In this document: positions 35,730-45,055 of the stretch, piece after piece
Numbering within the stretch: position 1 is the stretch's first letter
Layout: each line of letters starts with the position of its first letter
Assembly (NCBI RefSeq): GCF_036322585.1
Contig: NZ_AP024600.1
Span: 1,798,001-1,862,000, forward strand
Reading direction: 5' to 3'
DNA: 64,000 nucleotides
From: Luteolibacter sp. LG18
GTDB taxonomy: Bacteria > Verrucomicrobiota > Verrucomicrobiia > Verrucomicrobiales > Akkermansiaceae
The notes under the pieces: model-generated
What the model saw: the letters and a program-made list of their open reading frames with translations, nothing else
Database searches by the model: none
What the model was told of the DNA's origin: nothing
Position numbers and translations under genes: made by a program

Positions 35730-36892
35730 GCGCCGCCCTTCCGTCCCCCACCAGCCCGGAGTTCACCCTTGGCATCCTCGGCGCGGGCCAGCTCGGCCGG
35801 ATGCTCGCCATCGCCGCGCGACGGATGAACGTCCGCACCGTGGTCTGGACCGGTGGCCTCGAGGCCCCCGCGGTGGAGCTGGCGAACCACGTCATCGACC
35901 TGCCCTTCGATTCGCTGGAGGGTCGCGAGCAGTTCTGCGCGCTCGCCACGCTGGCGACCGTCGAGTTCGAGAATATCCCGCGCGGCACCCTCGATGCCGT
36001 CGCCGGCTGCATGCCGCTGTTCCCGTCGCCGGACGCGATCGCGATCTGCCAGAACCGCGAGCGCGAGAAGGGTTTCCTGCGTGAAAGCGGCATCCCCTGC
36101 ACCTGGTTCGCCGTCGTCTCCTCGGTGGAGGAACTCGCCGCCGCGATGAAGGAGCTCAACGGTCCCGGCGTGCTCAAGACCGCCGCCTTCGGCTACGATG
36201 GCAAGGGCCAGCTCAAGCTCAATGGCACCGAGGACGCCGCCGCCGTGTGGGCGGATTTCGGTTCCGACCGCGCCATCCTGGAGGCCTGGGTGCCCTTCGA
36301 ACTGGAACTTTCCGTGATGGTCGCCCGCGGCGCCGATGGCTCGATGGTGACCTACGATCCGGCGGAGAACCGCCACCGCCACCACATCCTCGATGTCTCC
36401 ATCGTCCCGGCCCGCATTTCCGCGGAGATCGCCGCCCGCGCCCAGGAGATCGCCCGCAACGTGGCGGATGCCCTCGATTACCGCGGCATCCTCGGCGTGG
36501 AGTTCTTTCTCCTGCCCGATGGTTCGCTGCTGGTGAACGAGATGGCCCCGCGCCCGCACAACTCCGGCCACCACACGATCGACGCCTGCGCCACCAGCCA
36601 GTTCGAGCAGCAGCTCCGCGCCGTCTGCGGTCTTGCGCTCGGTTCCACCCGCCTGCTTTCGCCGGTGGTGATGCTGAACCTGCTCGGCGACTTCTGGCCG
36701 GACGAAACCGTCCAGCCGGATTGGTCCCCGCTCTTCGAGGATGGCGAGGCCTTCCTGCACCTCTACGGCAAGCGCCGCGCCATCGGCCGCCGCAAGATGG
36801 GTCATGCGAATCTCCTCGGTGCCACCGCGGAAGACGCCCTCGCCCGCGCCGAAGCGCTCAAGGCGAAGTGGTTGCTGGTGTCGGGGAAGTGA
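35726..36892 (+). CDS. purK: N5-carboxyaminoimidazole ribonucleotide synthase PurK
   Basis: Protein of 388 residues, an ATP-grasp enzyme that makes N5-CAIR from AIR, bicarbonate and ATP. Motifs: the N-terminal [27 protein letters not shown] in the ATP-grasp lobe, and [17 protein letters not shown]. It starts within the purE stop (ATGA overlap), so translation is probably coupled. Confidence 0.96.
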   Translation: MSAALPSPTSPEFTLGILGAGQLGRMLAIAARRMNVRTVVWTGGLEAPAVELANHVIDLPFDSLEGREQFCALATLATVEFENIPRGTLDAVAGCMPLFPSPDAIAICQNREREKGFLRESGIPCTWFAVVSSVEELAAAMKELNGPGVLKTAAFGYDGKGQLKLNGTEDAAAVWADFGSDRAILEAWVPFELELSVMVARGADGSMVTYDPAENRHRHHILDVSIVPARISAEIAARAQEIARNVADALDYRGILGVEFFLLPDGSLLVNEMAPRPHNSGHHTIDACATSQFEQQLRAVCGLALGSTRLLSPVVMLNLLGDFWPDETVQPDWSPLFEDGEAFLHLYGKRRAIGRRKMGHANLLGATAEDALARAEALKAKWLLVSGK

Positions 36893-36909
36893 GCACGAAG
36901 TGCGGGCGG

Positions 36910-37368
36910 CTATTGCGCGAATGTCTTCGGTGATAACGCGATTCTCGCGAGGATCGCGGAAACCGTCGTCATTTCCACCACATCGCCCCGTTGGTCGGCC
37001 CAGATAATGGGGTCCTTCTGTTTGCCAACCTCAGTGACCAGATCATCCAGCTCCTTGGGCACGGTGTGATCCAGCTTTTGAAGCATCACGCACTGCGCGG
37101 CCATGATCCTCACGGCCGCGTTCTTGTCTTTCAGCATGAGCTTGAGGTCGGCGTTCCCGGCCGAGAGTTGGAACTGGGGGAGGAGGCGGCGATATGTGCC
37201 AGGCCGACCGTCTTCTCCGATCGCCTTGCCGCTTGCCAGCCACGCTACGCCGTTCATCTCGACGGACGTTAGTTGCTTCACCAGCGGCTTCGCGCTGCCG
37301 GAGTATTCCACCGCACGAGACATGCAGGATGCCGCGAGAAAGGCGACGAATACGGGGATTCTCATCAT
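36910..37368 (-). CDS. Small secreted protein of unknown function
   Basis: Protein of 152 residues with a signal peptide (MRIPVFVAFLAASCMSRAVE). The stretch DKNAAVRIMAAQCVMLQKL looks like one HEAT-type helix pair, but nothing else is recognised. Two adjacent ATGs (37368 and 37365) are possible starts. It is convergent with purK. Confidence 0.6.
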   Translation of the reverse strand: MMRIPVFVAFLAASCMSRAVEYSGSAKPLVKQLTSVEMNGVAWLASGKAIGEDGRPGTYRRLLPQFQLSAGNADLKLMLKDKNAAVRIMAAQCVMLQKLDHTVPKELDDLVTEVGKQKDPIIWADQRGDVVEMTTVSAILARIALSPKTFAQ

Positions 37369-37471
37369 GGGGAATATGAACCGTGATTCATTCGCCGCGA
37401 GCCGAAACCGCGCTCCATCTCCGGGACCCCTGCGGGGTCCGATGTGCCGGATGACGGCAGTGGGGGCGGAC

Positions 37472-38269
37472 TCACACCCCGAAGAAATGCCCCAGCGCCT
37501 CCACGGCCCCGTCTCCATGGCTGGTCTTGCACACGTAGCCGCCGAGCGCGCGGACGTGGCCGCGGAGTTCTTCCACCGAGTTCGACGGACAGGCGATCAT
37601 GCCGGTGTTCGCCGGATCGAGCATCTCGAAGTCGTTGTGGCTGTCGCCGATGGCGAAGCGCCCCTCGACGGGCACGCCGTAGCGCGACGCCACCTCGGCC
37701 AAGCTACTGCCTTTCTGGTAGTTCTTGTGGCCGAAGCGCAGGTAGATCGAGTTCCGCTGCCAGCCGAGGTCCGGAACGTCTCCCGCCAGCTCGATCACGC
37801 GCGGCATGATCCACTCCATGTCCTCCTCGCGGCGGGCAATCAGGCCGGCGGGCTCGCCCTCCATCTCCAGCCACTCCGCGCCGGTGTGGGCCAGCACTTC
37901 CTCGCGGATGCGGGCCAGCAGCTTGCGGTGCTTCTTGAACAGCGTGTGGATGTCCTTCGCACAGCGCTTGTTCCAGGCTTCATCCGGCACCCAGCGGCCG
38001 AACTGGTTCGGGAAATAGATCTCACGCTCGCGGGCCACCAGGTAGTCCGGCGCCACCGGACAGCGGGCATCCACCAGTCCTTCCAGCGCGTAGGGCATCG
38101 AGCGACCGGTATTCAAGCCCCACACCGCGCCGTGGCTTTCGCGCAGGCGCTGGACCGTTTCGAAAAACCGCACCGGCACCGTCGGCACCGCTGAGGGGTC
38201 GTGCAGCGTGCCATCGAAATCGAACGACAGCACGACGGAGACCTTCGCGAGCGGAGCGGGCAACTGCAT
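37472..38269 (-). CDS. HAD-superfamily (Cof/SPP-type) phosphatase
   Basis: Protein of 265 residues. Motif I SFDFDGTLHD holds the catalytic Asp pair, motif II GLNTGRS the Thr, motif III KGSSL the Lys, and motif IV IGDSHNDFEML the Mg-binding Asp residues. The cap between motifs II and III is of type IIB, as in sugar or sugar-phosphate phosphatases such as sucrose-phosphate phosphatase. Substrate unknown. The ATG at 38269 is preferred to an upstream TTG. Confidence 0.85.
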   Translation of the reverse strand: MQLPAPLAKVSVVLSFDFDGTLHDPSAVPTVPVRFFETVQRLRESHGAVWGLNTGRSMPYALEGLVDARCPVAPDYLVAREREIYFPNQFGRWVPDEAWNKRCAKDIHTLFKKHRKLLARIREEVLAHTGAEWLEMEGEPAGLIARREEDMEWIMPRVIELAGDVPDLGWQRNSIYLRFGHKNYQKGSSLAEVASRYGVPVEGRFAIGDSHNDFEMLDPANTGMIACPSNSVEELRGHVRALGGYVCKTSHGDGAVEALGHFFGV

Positions 38270-38317
38270 GCCCGTCCCTAACCGCCCCAAGGCACGGCCG
38301 CAACCCCCGGCAGGTGG

Positions 38318-39643
38318 CTATTCCTCCACCGGCTCGGCCCGCGGCACGGTAGCGCGCGGCGGCGGGGTTTCCTCGACGGGCTGGGCCCGCAGCGGTTTGT
38401 CCGGCACCGGCTGCGCGCGGGGCGGCGGCGGGGGTTGGAGTTCCTCCACCGGCAGCGCCCGGGCGGGTTTCACGAGAATGGCTTTCGGCGGGGTAGCTTC
38501 GGGTCTCGGCGGTGCCGGTGGCATTTCCACCGGCGCGTGGCTCACCTGCGGCGCATCCGGCGGCAGGGTTTTGCGCATCTTGATCTCCACGCGGCGGTTC
38601 GGGGCCTGCTCCTCCTTGGTGCCGCCCGTCACGCGCGGCATCTGCTTGCCGAAGCCACGGGTGAGGATGCGCTTCGGATCGAGCCGCAGCGATTTCACCA
38701 GATACTCCTTCACCGCCTCGGCGCGGCGCTGGGACAGCGAATAGTTGAACTCATCGCCGCCGATCAGGTCGGTGTAACCCTCGATCCAGCAGTAGAGGCC
38801 GGGGTTCATGTCGATCAGGGTGCCCAGCTTCAGCAGGCCCACGCGCGCGCTCTGGCGGAGTTCGGAGCTGTTGTATTCGAACAGCAGGTCGCCCGGCAGC
38901 ACGGTGGTTTTGCCCACCAGCACGTTGGCGGGCAGGCCGAGCGCCTCTTCCAGCGAACCTTCCAGGGTGCCCTGCGGGGTCTTGCCGCCCGCGCCCTTTT
39001 TCAAAAGGTCGTCCACCACGCTGGTGTCGAGTTCGTCGCCCTTCAGGCTGCCGCGGTCGATGGTGACCTGGCCCGGCGCGGGGGCCGGCATCAGGTCGGA
39101 GCGGCCGATTTCCGGCAGGTCGAGCTTCAGGTCCGGGGCCTTGATCGGTTCGGTCGTGCTGCCGGAGGGATCCCCGGAGGCGGCGGGGGTGCCGCCGGTC
39201 TTGAGGTTCACGGCCAGCTCCTTCACATCCGCCCGCATCTCCATCTCGAGATTCCTCGGCAGCTTGTCGAGGACCTCGATGTCATCGAGGAGCTTGGCGG
39301 TATCCTTCGGCGGGGTGACCACGGTTTCCGCCGGGGTCATGTCGGGCATGTCCAGCGGGGTGGTTTCCACCGGGTTGAGCTTCACCCGCTCGGTGCGCAT
39401 TTCCATCGGCGGATCGAGCGCCAGATTGAACTTCAGGTGATTCAGCGTGAGGAACGCGATCAGGTGCAGGACCAGCGAAAGCGCGATCCCCGCCGTGGCC
39501 CAGCGGCCAAGCCGGTCCTTGCCCGGCAACCGCCAGGTCGCCGGCTCGGGGGTGTTCTGCCATGTCGGTCCAGCGGGCACGGCGGGACTATACGTCACGG
39601 ATTTGTCATGACAATCACCGCTCGCGGGGTTTGCGATTGGCAT
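38318..39643 (-). CDS. TonB-like membrane-anchored OmpA domain protein with proline-rich tail
   Basis: Protein of about 441 residues. One membrane segment (about 48-68) contains the Ser-x3-His pair (SLVLH) seen in TonB and TolA helices. An extended Pro/Thr region follows, then an OmpA-type peptidoglycan-binding domain (IEGYTDLIGGDEFNYSLSQRRAEAV), and finally a proline-rich tail of about 70 residues (ELQPPPPPRAQPVP). A role between inner membrane and cell wall is likely; energy coupling is inferred only from the helix. The start may be the ATG at 39643 or a GTG at 39598. Confidence 0.8.
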   Translation of the reverse strand: MPIANPASGDCHDKSVTYSPAVPAGPTWQNTPEPATWRLPGKDRLGRWATAGIALSLVLHLIAFLTLNHLKFNLALDPPMEMRTERVKLNPVETTPLDMPDMTPAETVVTPPKDTAKLLDDIEVLDKLPRNLEMEMRADVKELAVNLKTGGTPAASGDPSGSTTEPIKAPDLKLDLPEIGRSDLMPAPAPGQVTIDRGSLKGDELDTSVVDDLLKKGAGGKTPQGTLEGSLEEALGLPANVLVGKTTVLPGDLLFEYNSSELRQSARVGLLKLGTLIDMNPGLYCWIEGYTDLIGGDEFNYSLSQRRAEAVKEYLVKSLRLDPKRILTRGFGKQMPRVTGGTKEEQAPNRRVEIKMRKTLPPDAPQVSHAPVEMPPAPPRPEATPPKAILVKPARALPVEELQPPPPPRAQPVPDKPLRAQPVEETPPPRATVPRAEPVEE

Positions 39644-39687
39644 TTTTCGTGCTATCACCGCATACGTAATTCCCGAGTCCCTTACCC

Positions 39688-39966
39688 ATGCCCGCCAAGA
39701 AAGCTACAAAGAAGGTCGCCAAAACCGCGGCGACGAAAACCGCGAAGAAAGCGGCCAAAAAGGCCGCCGAAGCTCCCGAGGTTGCGCCGAAACCCGCGAA
39801 GAAGGCAGCCAAAAAGGTCACCCGCGCGAAGGTTGGTCCGAGCACCGATGAGATCGCGGAAGCCGCTTATCTCAACTACCGCCGCCGTGTGGAGCAGGGC
39901 CTCGAGGGCAACCACGAGGAGGATTGGCTGAAGGCCGAGACCGCCCTCGCGAAGGCGAAGAAGTAA
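39688..39966 (+). CDS. Lysine-rich histone H1-like protein with DUF2934 domain
   Basis: Protein of 92 residues. The first 50 are Lys/Ala/Pro-rich like histone H1 tails (PAKKATKKVAKTAATKTAKK). The last 42 form a DUF2934 unit (DEIAEAAYLNYRRRVEQGLEG, EEDWLKAE). DNA binding through the basic tail is likely; the DUF2934 role is unknown. It is divergent from the OmpA-fusion gene and 56 bases before hom. Confidence 0.85.
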   Translation: MPAKKATKKVAKTAATKTAKKAAKKAAEAPEVAPKPAKKAAKKVTRAKVGPSTDEIAEAAYLNYRRRVEQGLEGNHEEDWLKAETALAKAKK

Positions 39967-40022
39967 CGCTTCTCCGGTTCTCCAGCCTTGGCGGATGGCG
40001 GGATGTATCCCAAAGTCCGCCC

Positions 40023-41342
40023 GTGACTTGCTCCACACTCGGCATTGGCCTCGCGGGTTTCGGAACCGTTGGTTCCGGCGTTTGGAACACCCTTCAGCGG
40101 AATGGCGTCCTGATTACCGACCGCACCGGCGGCTCGGTGGAACTCGCCGTGACCGGCATCCTGGTCCGTGACCCGGCCAAGGCCCGCGCCACCGCCGGGG
40201 ACGTGCCGCAGGAGCTTTTCACCACCGATTGGCGCGCGCTGGTCGCGAATCCCGCCGTCGACATCGTCGTCGAGCTGATCGGCGGCACCACCGATGCCTT
40301 CGAGCTGGTCGCCGCCGCGCTGCGGGCGAAAAAGCCGGTCGTCACCGGCAACAAGGCCCTGCTCGCCGAGCGCGGCACCGAGTTGTTCGCGCTGTCCCGC
40401 GAGATGGCCACCCCGATCCACTTCGAGGCCGCCGTCGCCGGTGGCATCCCGATCATCCGCTCGGTGCAGGACTCCTTCGTCGGCAACCGCTTGCACTCGC
40501 TGGTCGGTATCATCAACGGCACCTCGAACTACATCCTCCAGCGCATGACCGAGGCCGGGCTCGATTACCCGCCCGCCCTCGGCGAAGCGCAGGCCCTCGG
40601 CTACGCCGAGGCCGATCCGGCGCTCGACGTCAACGGCTGGGACGCCGCCCACAAGGCGATCCTGCTCGCCACCCTGGCCTACGGCTTCTCCATCGACCCG
40701 GAAAAGGTCCACGTCGCCGGCATCGAGCAGGTCCGTCCGATCGACATCGCCTTCGCCAAGCAGCTCGGCTACGTCGTGAAACTCCTCGCCGTGATCCGCG
40801 AGCACGAGGACGGCGCGATCGAGCTGCGCGTGCAGCCCTCCTTCATCGCCAAGAACCACATCCTGGCCTCCGTGAACGGCGTTTTCAACGCCATCTCGGT
40901 GGTCGGCGATGCCGTCGGCGAGGCCCTGTTCTACGGTCGCGGTGCCGGCCAGGACCCCACCGCCTCCTCGGTGGTGGCGGACCTCGTCGAGGCCGCCCGC
41001 GCGCTGCGCCACACCGCCGGTCACCGCGGATTCCTGCCATACCGGGATTCCGGCACCCTGCTGCCGGTGGAGGAGACCGAAACCGCCTATTATGTCCGCT
41101 TCGACGTGACCGACCGCCCCGGCGTGATCGCCGAGGTCGCGAAGCTGCTCGCGGATGCCGGGATCGGCATTTCCGGCACCCATTCCCCGGTCAATCCGGA
41201 GGCGCCGGACGCCGAGTTCGTGGACATGGTGTTCCTGCTCCACACCTGCAAGTTCGGGAAACTCCAGGCCGCGCTGGCCCAGGTGGAGGCCCTCGATTGC
41301 ATCAACAGCGCGCCGGTCGTCTTCCGCATCGAGAAGCTCTGA
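40023..41342 (+). CDS. hom: Homoserine dehydrogenase
   Basis: Protein of 439 residues that reduces aspartate semialdehyde to homoserine for threonine and methionine synthesis. It has the NAD(P) site GFGTVGSGV, the substrate region GYAEADPALDVNGWDAAHKA with the catalytic Lys, and a C-terminal ACT domain (about 355-439; DVTDRPGVIAEVAKLLAD) for feedback control. The GTG at 40023 is the best start; no in-frame ATG gives a complete N-terminus. Confidence 0.95.
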   Translation: MTCSTLGIGLAGFGTVGSGVWNTLQRNGVLITDRTGGSVELAVTGILVRDPAKARATAGDVPQELFTTDWRALVANPAVDIVVELIGGTTDAFELVAAALRAKKPVVTGNKALLAERGTELFALSREMATPIHFEAAVAGGIPIIRSVQDSFVGNRLHSLVGIINGTSNYILQRMTEAGLDYPPALGEAQALGYAEADPALDVNGWDAAHKAILLATLAYGFSIDPEKVHVAGIEQVRPIDIAFAKQLGYVVKLLAVIREHEDGAIELRVQPSFIAKNHILASVNGVFNAISVVGDAVGEALFYGRGAGQDPTASSVVADLVEAARALRHTAGHRGFLPYRDSGTLLPVEETETAYYVRFDVTDRPGVIAEVAKLLADAGIGISGTHSPVNPEAPDAEFVDMVFLLHTCKFGKLQAALAQVEALDCINSAPVVFRIEKL

Positions 41343-41357
41343 TCCGGCCCTCGGAAG

Positions 41358-41407
41358 GGGAGAAAGCGGCCCGTAAGCTGCTTTCTCCCAACCGTTAGCA
41401 TTTTTTT
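41358..41407 (+). terminator. Terminator-like hairpin after hom
   Basis: GGGAGAAAGC (41358-41367) pairs with GCTTTCTCCC (41380-41389). A seven-base T-run follows at 41401-41407, about 11 bases after the stem, which is farther than usual. Confidence 0.65.
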
Positions 41408-41479
41408 AGAGATTCCGGCGGCCCGATAACGCTAGTTTCCGCGTTGGCCCACGGGCCGAAATCCTACATTTACGGAACC

Positions 41480-43732
41480 ATGAGCCTCCTTCGCTTCCGC
41501 CTCGCGGCCCTCGCCGCCACGGCCTGTGTTCTCTCCGGCAGCGCCAGCGCCGCCCAAGCGGATTTCAACGAGGTCGGCCGCCAGGTCGCCATCATGCTTC
41601 AGAACTCGCACTACGCGAGCCTGCCGTTCAATGCCGAGACCGGCCAGCGGTTCCTGGACGACTATCTGAAGCAGCTCGATCCGGCGAAGGTCTACTTCAC
41701 CGCCGCGGACGTGGAGCGCTTCAAGGCCACCTATGGCGACGAGCTGTTCAAGATGCTCGTCCAGAGCAAGGGGCTCGACGCCGCCAACGACATCTACGGC
41801 ACCTTCCGCAAGCGCGTGGAAGCCCGCGGCGAGATGGCCAAGAAGTTCCTCAAGGACGATCCGCTCGATTTCACCGGCCACGACACCATTGCCCGCACCC
41901 GCAAGGATGCCGCCTGGCCGAAGGACGACGCCGAGGCGGACGGCTTGCTGCGCCAGCAGCTCAAGGAGGCCGTGCTTTCGGAAACGGTGGTGCGTGAACT
42001 TCAGGCGAAGATGGCGAAGGACCAGGGCAAGCCCGATCCCACCCAGTCCGAGGTTTCGCCGCGCGAGAAAGTCGCGCTGCGTTACGAGCGCTATCTCCAC
42101 ACCATCAAGGACGCCGCCACCGATGACATCGCGGATGGCCTGCTCGGTGCCGTGGCCCGCTCCTACGACCCGCACACCGATTACATGATCGACCGCGAGG
42201 CGAGCCGTTTCAACGACTCGATGCGCAACGAACTGGTCGGCATCGGTGCCGAGCTGAAGCCCGAGGACGACGGCACCACCCGCATCATGGGCATCATGAT
42301 CAACGGCCCGGCGGACCGCGAGGGCTCGCTCCAGCTCCGCGACCGGATCCTGGCCGTGGACACCGACAACTCCGGCACTTTCACCGACATCAAGTTCATG
42401 GAGCAGAACAAGGTGGTCGACCTGATCCGCGGCAAGGCGGGCACGTCCGTCCGCCTCCAGGTCCAGCCCGCCACCGCCGCTGCCGGTGAAACCAAGATCG
42501 TCACCGTCGCCCGTGGCAAGGTGGAGATCAAGGGAGCCCAGGCCAGCGCCGGCATCATCGACACCAAGTCTCCGGAGGGGACCCCGCGCCGTCTCGGCTG
42601 GATCACCCTTCCGTCCTTTTACTCCGATTTCTCCGCGGGCAAGACCCGCTGCTCGGTGGACGTCGAGCAGTTCGTCCAGCGCCTCACCGCGGAAAAGATC
42701 GACGGCCTCATCTTCGACCTCCGTAACAACGGTGGCGGCTCGCTCGAGGAGGTCCGCCGCATGACCGGCTTCTTCACCGGCAGTGGTCCGGTGGTGCAGG
42801 AAAAGAACACCCGCGGCCTGGTGAAGGCCTCGGACACCGATGACCGCAAGGCGATCTACGACGGCCCGATGGTGGTGCTGATCAACAAGGCCAGCGCCTC
42901 CGCCAGCGAGATTCTCGCCGGAGCCCTCCAGGACTACGGCCGTGCCGTGATCGTGGGGGATTCCTCCACCTTCGGGAAAGGCACCGTGCAGGAGCCGCTG
43001 GATGTTTCGAAGATGCTGCCGTTCTTCTCGAACCGGGATGGCGCGGGCATGCTGAAGCTCACCATCCGCAAGTTTTACCGCCCGTCCGGCTCGTCCACCC
43101 AGCTCGATGGCGTGGCCTCGGACGTGATCCTGCCCGGCCCCGCGGATTCGATGGAGATCGGCGAGAAGTTCCTCGACCACGCGTTCCCGCACGACCGCAT
43201 CAAGCCAGCACCGGGGTTCAACCCGCCTGCCAAGGACAGCTTGTTCCTGTCCCGCCTCCAGGAGGCCAGCGCCAAGCGCGTGAAGGCGGACAAGGATTTC
43301 GGCTATTACCTCGACGATGCGAAGCGCAGCGTGGAACTGCGTGACAAGAACTCGGTGTCGCTCAACCTGGAGGATCGCCGGAAGGAGCTCTTCGACCTCG
43401 ATGCCCGCCAGGAGCAGCGCAATGCCGAGCGCCGCGAGCGCTTCAAGACGCTTGAGCAGGAGGACGCGAAGAGCCTGAAACTCACCAAGCTCACGCTCGA
43501 TGATCTGGCGAAGGGGGCGGCCTTCCACCCCTACGATCCTGCCAAGGAAAACGAGGAGTACATCCGCCGTGCCAAGGATCCTGTGGCCGAGCTCAATGAC
43601 GCGCCGGACTGGCCCAGCGGCCTCGATCCGATCAAGCGCGAGGGCATCAAGGTGCTCGGCGACCTCATCGAGGCCACCGAGAACGCGAAGATCGCGGAAG
43701 TGACGCCCAAGAAGGAGGCGGAGATCCGCTGA
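41480..43732 (+). CDS. Tail-specific (C-terminal processing) protease
   Basis: Protein of 750 residues with a signal peptide (MSLLRFRLAALAATACVLSGSASAAQ). A PDZ domain (about 250-345; GIGAELKPEDDGT) precedes the S41 catalytic domain. The Ser-Lys dyad is Ser474 in NKASASASEI and Lys500 in TFGKGTVQ, which match Ser452 and Lys477 of E. coli Tsp, and Asp485 also aligns. A helical, charged C-terminal region of about 150 residues completes the Tsp/Prc form. It should degrade or trim periplasmic proteins. Confidence 0.93.
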   Translation: MSLLRFRLAALAATACVLSGSASAAQADFNEVGRQVAIMLQNSHYASLPFNAETGQRFLDDYLKQLDPAKVYFTAADVERFKATYGDELFKMLVQSKGLDAANDIYGTFRKRVEARGEMAKKFLKDDPLDFTGHDTIARTRKDAAWPKDDAEADGLLRQQLKEAVLSETVVRELQAKMAKDQGKPDPTQSEVSPREKVALRYERYLHTIKDAATDDIADGLLGAVARSYDPHTDYMIDREASRFNDSMRNELVGIGAELKPEDDGTTRIMGIMINGPADREGSLQLRDRILAVDTDNSGTFTDIKFMEQNKVVDLIRGKAGTSVRLQVQPATAAAGETKIVTVARGKVEIKGAQASAGIIDTKSPEGTPRRLGWITLPSFYSDFSAGKTRCSVDVEQFVQRLTAEKIDGLIFDLRNNGGGSLEEVRRMTGFFTGSGPVVQEKNTRGLVKASDTDDRKAIYDGPMVVLINKASASASEILAGALQDYGRAVIVGDSSTFGKGTVQEPLDVSKMLPFFSNRDGAGMLKLTIRKFYRPSGSSTQLDGVASDVILPGPADSMEIGEKFLDHAFPHDRIKPAPGFNPPAKDSLFLSRLQEASAKRVKADKDFGYYLDDAKRSVELRDKNSVSLNLEDRRKELFDLDARQEQRNAERRERFKTLEQEDAKSLKLTKLTLDDLAKGAAFHPYDPAKENEEYIRRAKDPVAELNDAPDWPSGLDPIKREGIKVLGDLIEATENAKIAEVTPKKEAEIR

Positions 43733-43753
43733 GAGGGTCCCGATTCGGGTTTC

Positions 43754-43786
43754 AAAAGGCGGCTGCCGGAGGGTGGCCGCCTTTTT
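43754..43786 (+). terminator. Terminator after the Tsp-like protease
   Basis: AAAAGGCGGC (43754-43763) pairs with GCCGCCTTTT (43776-43785), ending in a T-run. A regular rho-independent terminator 22 bases past the stop. Confidence 0.88.
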
Positions 43787-43929
43787 CGTGTCCTACGCGA
43801 ACGCGTGAGGGGTTTCGGGGGCTTGCCTCCGTGATGGCGTAATGGTGCGAAACGCACGATTTGTTAGGGTTTGTGAACAATGATGTGAGTCAAAGCATCC
43901 TTGTTCCTCCCTTCTCCCACCCCCTTGCC

Positions 43930-44691
43930 ATGACCACCCAGGAACGAATCAACGAGTTGACGCGTGCCGCCCTCCGAGCCGCACCGCCCGAGCCGTCTCT
44001 TCCCAAACCGGCGGTTTTCACTCCCTCCTACGAACGGGACCTCCACGCGAGTGTCGCACAGCCTGCTCCCGTTGCTGCTCCTCCCACCCAAGCGGCTCCC
44101 GCCTTGGTGGCTCCCATGCCTGCCGCCGCTCCGGCGGTGGCGGAAACTCCCGCCGCGGAGCCCGCCTTCCAGGACCAGCCGAACGCGGAGTTCCAGGCAA
44201 TGATCGACGCCCGCGATTCCAAGATGCGGAAGAAGCGCTCCCGCCAGAGCCTCTTCATCACCGCGATGGTGCTGGCCTGTCTCGGCAGCGCCGGCGGCTG
44301 GCTCACGCTGACCGATGCGGGCAAGCAGAAGATTGCCGCGCTGAAGACTTCCATGCAGGAAAGCGGCCGCGACCTGAAGACCATCGGCACGATCACCAAG
44401 CAGTACGACAAGCAGCTCGAGAAGATCGCCGTCCACGGTGACCAGATCACCGACGCCACCAAGGCGATGGGCATCGATCCCTCCAAGGTGGACAACACCA
44501 AGGACCCGGGCATGGAAGAGGAAATGCGCCAGCTCTCCGGCGAGGGCGCTCGCAGCACCGGCGACCGCAATCGCGATCTCCAGTCCAAGTTCGGCATGGT
44601 CCAGAAGCTGGCTCAGAAGAACGGCGTCGGACCGTCCCCCAACCTCGGAGACAAGAAGGCCGATGGCGAGGCGAAGCCCGCTGCCCAGTGA
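43930..44691 (+). CDS. Single-pass membrane protein of unknown function
   Basis: Protein of 253 residues. An N-terminal cytoplasmic region rich in Ala and Pro (AAPPTQAAPALVAPMPAAA) precedes a basic patch (KMRKKRSRQ), one membrane helix (SLFITAMVLACLGSAGGWLTL, about residues 105-125) and a helical C-terminal region with possible coiled coil (DKQLEKIAVHGDQITDATK). No family is recognised. The ATG at 43930 is the start that begins a plausible protein; the frame upstream is not convincing. Confidence 0.65.
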   Translation: MTTQERINELTRAALRAAPPEPSLPKPAVFTPSYERDLHASVAQPAPVAAPPTQAAPALVAPMPAAAPAVAETPAAEPAFQDQPNAEFQAMIDARDSKMRKKRSRQSLFITAMVLACLGSAGGWLTLTDAGKQKIAALKTSMQESGRDLKTIGTITKQYDKQLEKIAVHGDQITDATKAMGIDPSKVDNTKDPGMEEEMRQLSGEGARSTGDRNRDLQSKFGMVQKLAQKNGVGPSPNLGDKKADGEAKPAAQ

Positions 44692-44730
44692 TCGGAGTGA
44701 TCTCCGATCCAGACTCCGCTTTCTTCCAGT

Positions 44731-44758
44731 GCCCGTGGGAAACCGCGGGCGCTTTTTT
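44731..44758 (+). terminator. Terminator with GAAA tetraloop
   Basis: GCCCGTGG (44731-44738), GAAA, CCGCGGGC (44743-44750), then GC and six T. It ends the preceding gene; its T-run overlaps the last codon of the convergent minus-strand gene. Confidence 0.9.
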
Positions 44759-44966
44759 ATTCCGCGCTCCGGCCTTTCGGCGGCAGCAGCACCGCGCCTT
44801 TCAGGAGACGGCAGAATTCCTTCTTCGTCAGCACGTGGCGTTCGCCTTGCTTGGTTTCCAGGTCGGCCATGTCCTTGTACTCCACCGCCAGCCGCTCCAG
44901 CGTGGTGATCTGGAGAAAGCGACCGTCCTTTTGCCAAATCTGATCCTGTTGTAGCCGGAGACCCAT
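44757..44966 (-). CDS. Small conserved protein of unknown function
   Basis: Protein of 69 residues, beginning MGLRLQQDQIWQKDGRFLQI and ending in a lysine-rich KKEFCRLLKGAVLLPP. The pattern 'IWQ...GRFL.I..LERL.VEYK' is one I recall from short uncharacterised Verrucomicrobial proteins. It is divergent from the GNAT gene. A real gene is likely, but the function is unknown. Confidence 0.6.
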   Translation of the reverse strand: MGLRLQQDQIWQKDGRFLQITTLERLAVEYKDMADLETKQGERHVLTKKEFCRLLKGAVLLPPKGRSAE

Positions 44967-45055
44967 GCCGGAGAATGGCGGTGATTGCCTGCGATGGCCA
45001 GCCCGCATCCGATTGGGATTGTCGGCGGCAGGCGCGGACGGCGACCATCGCCGTG

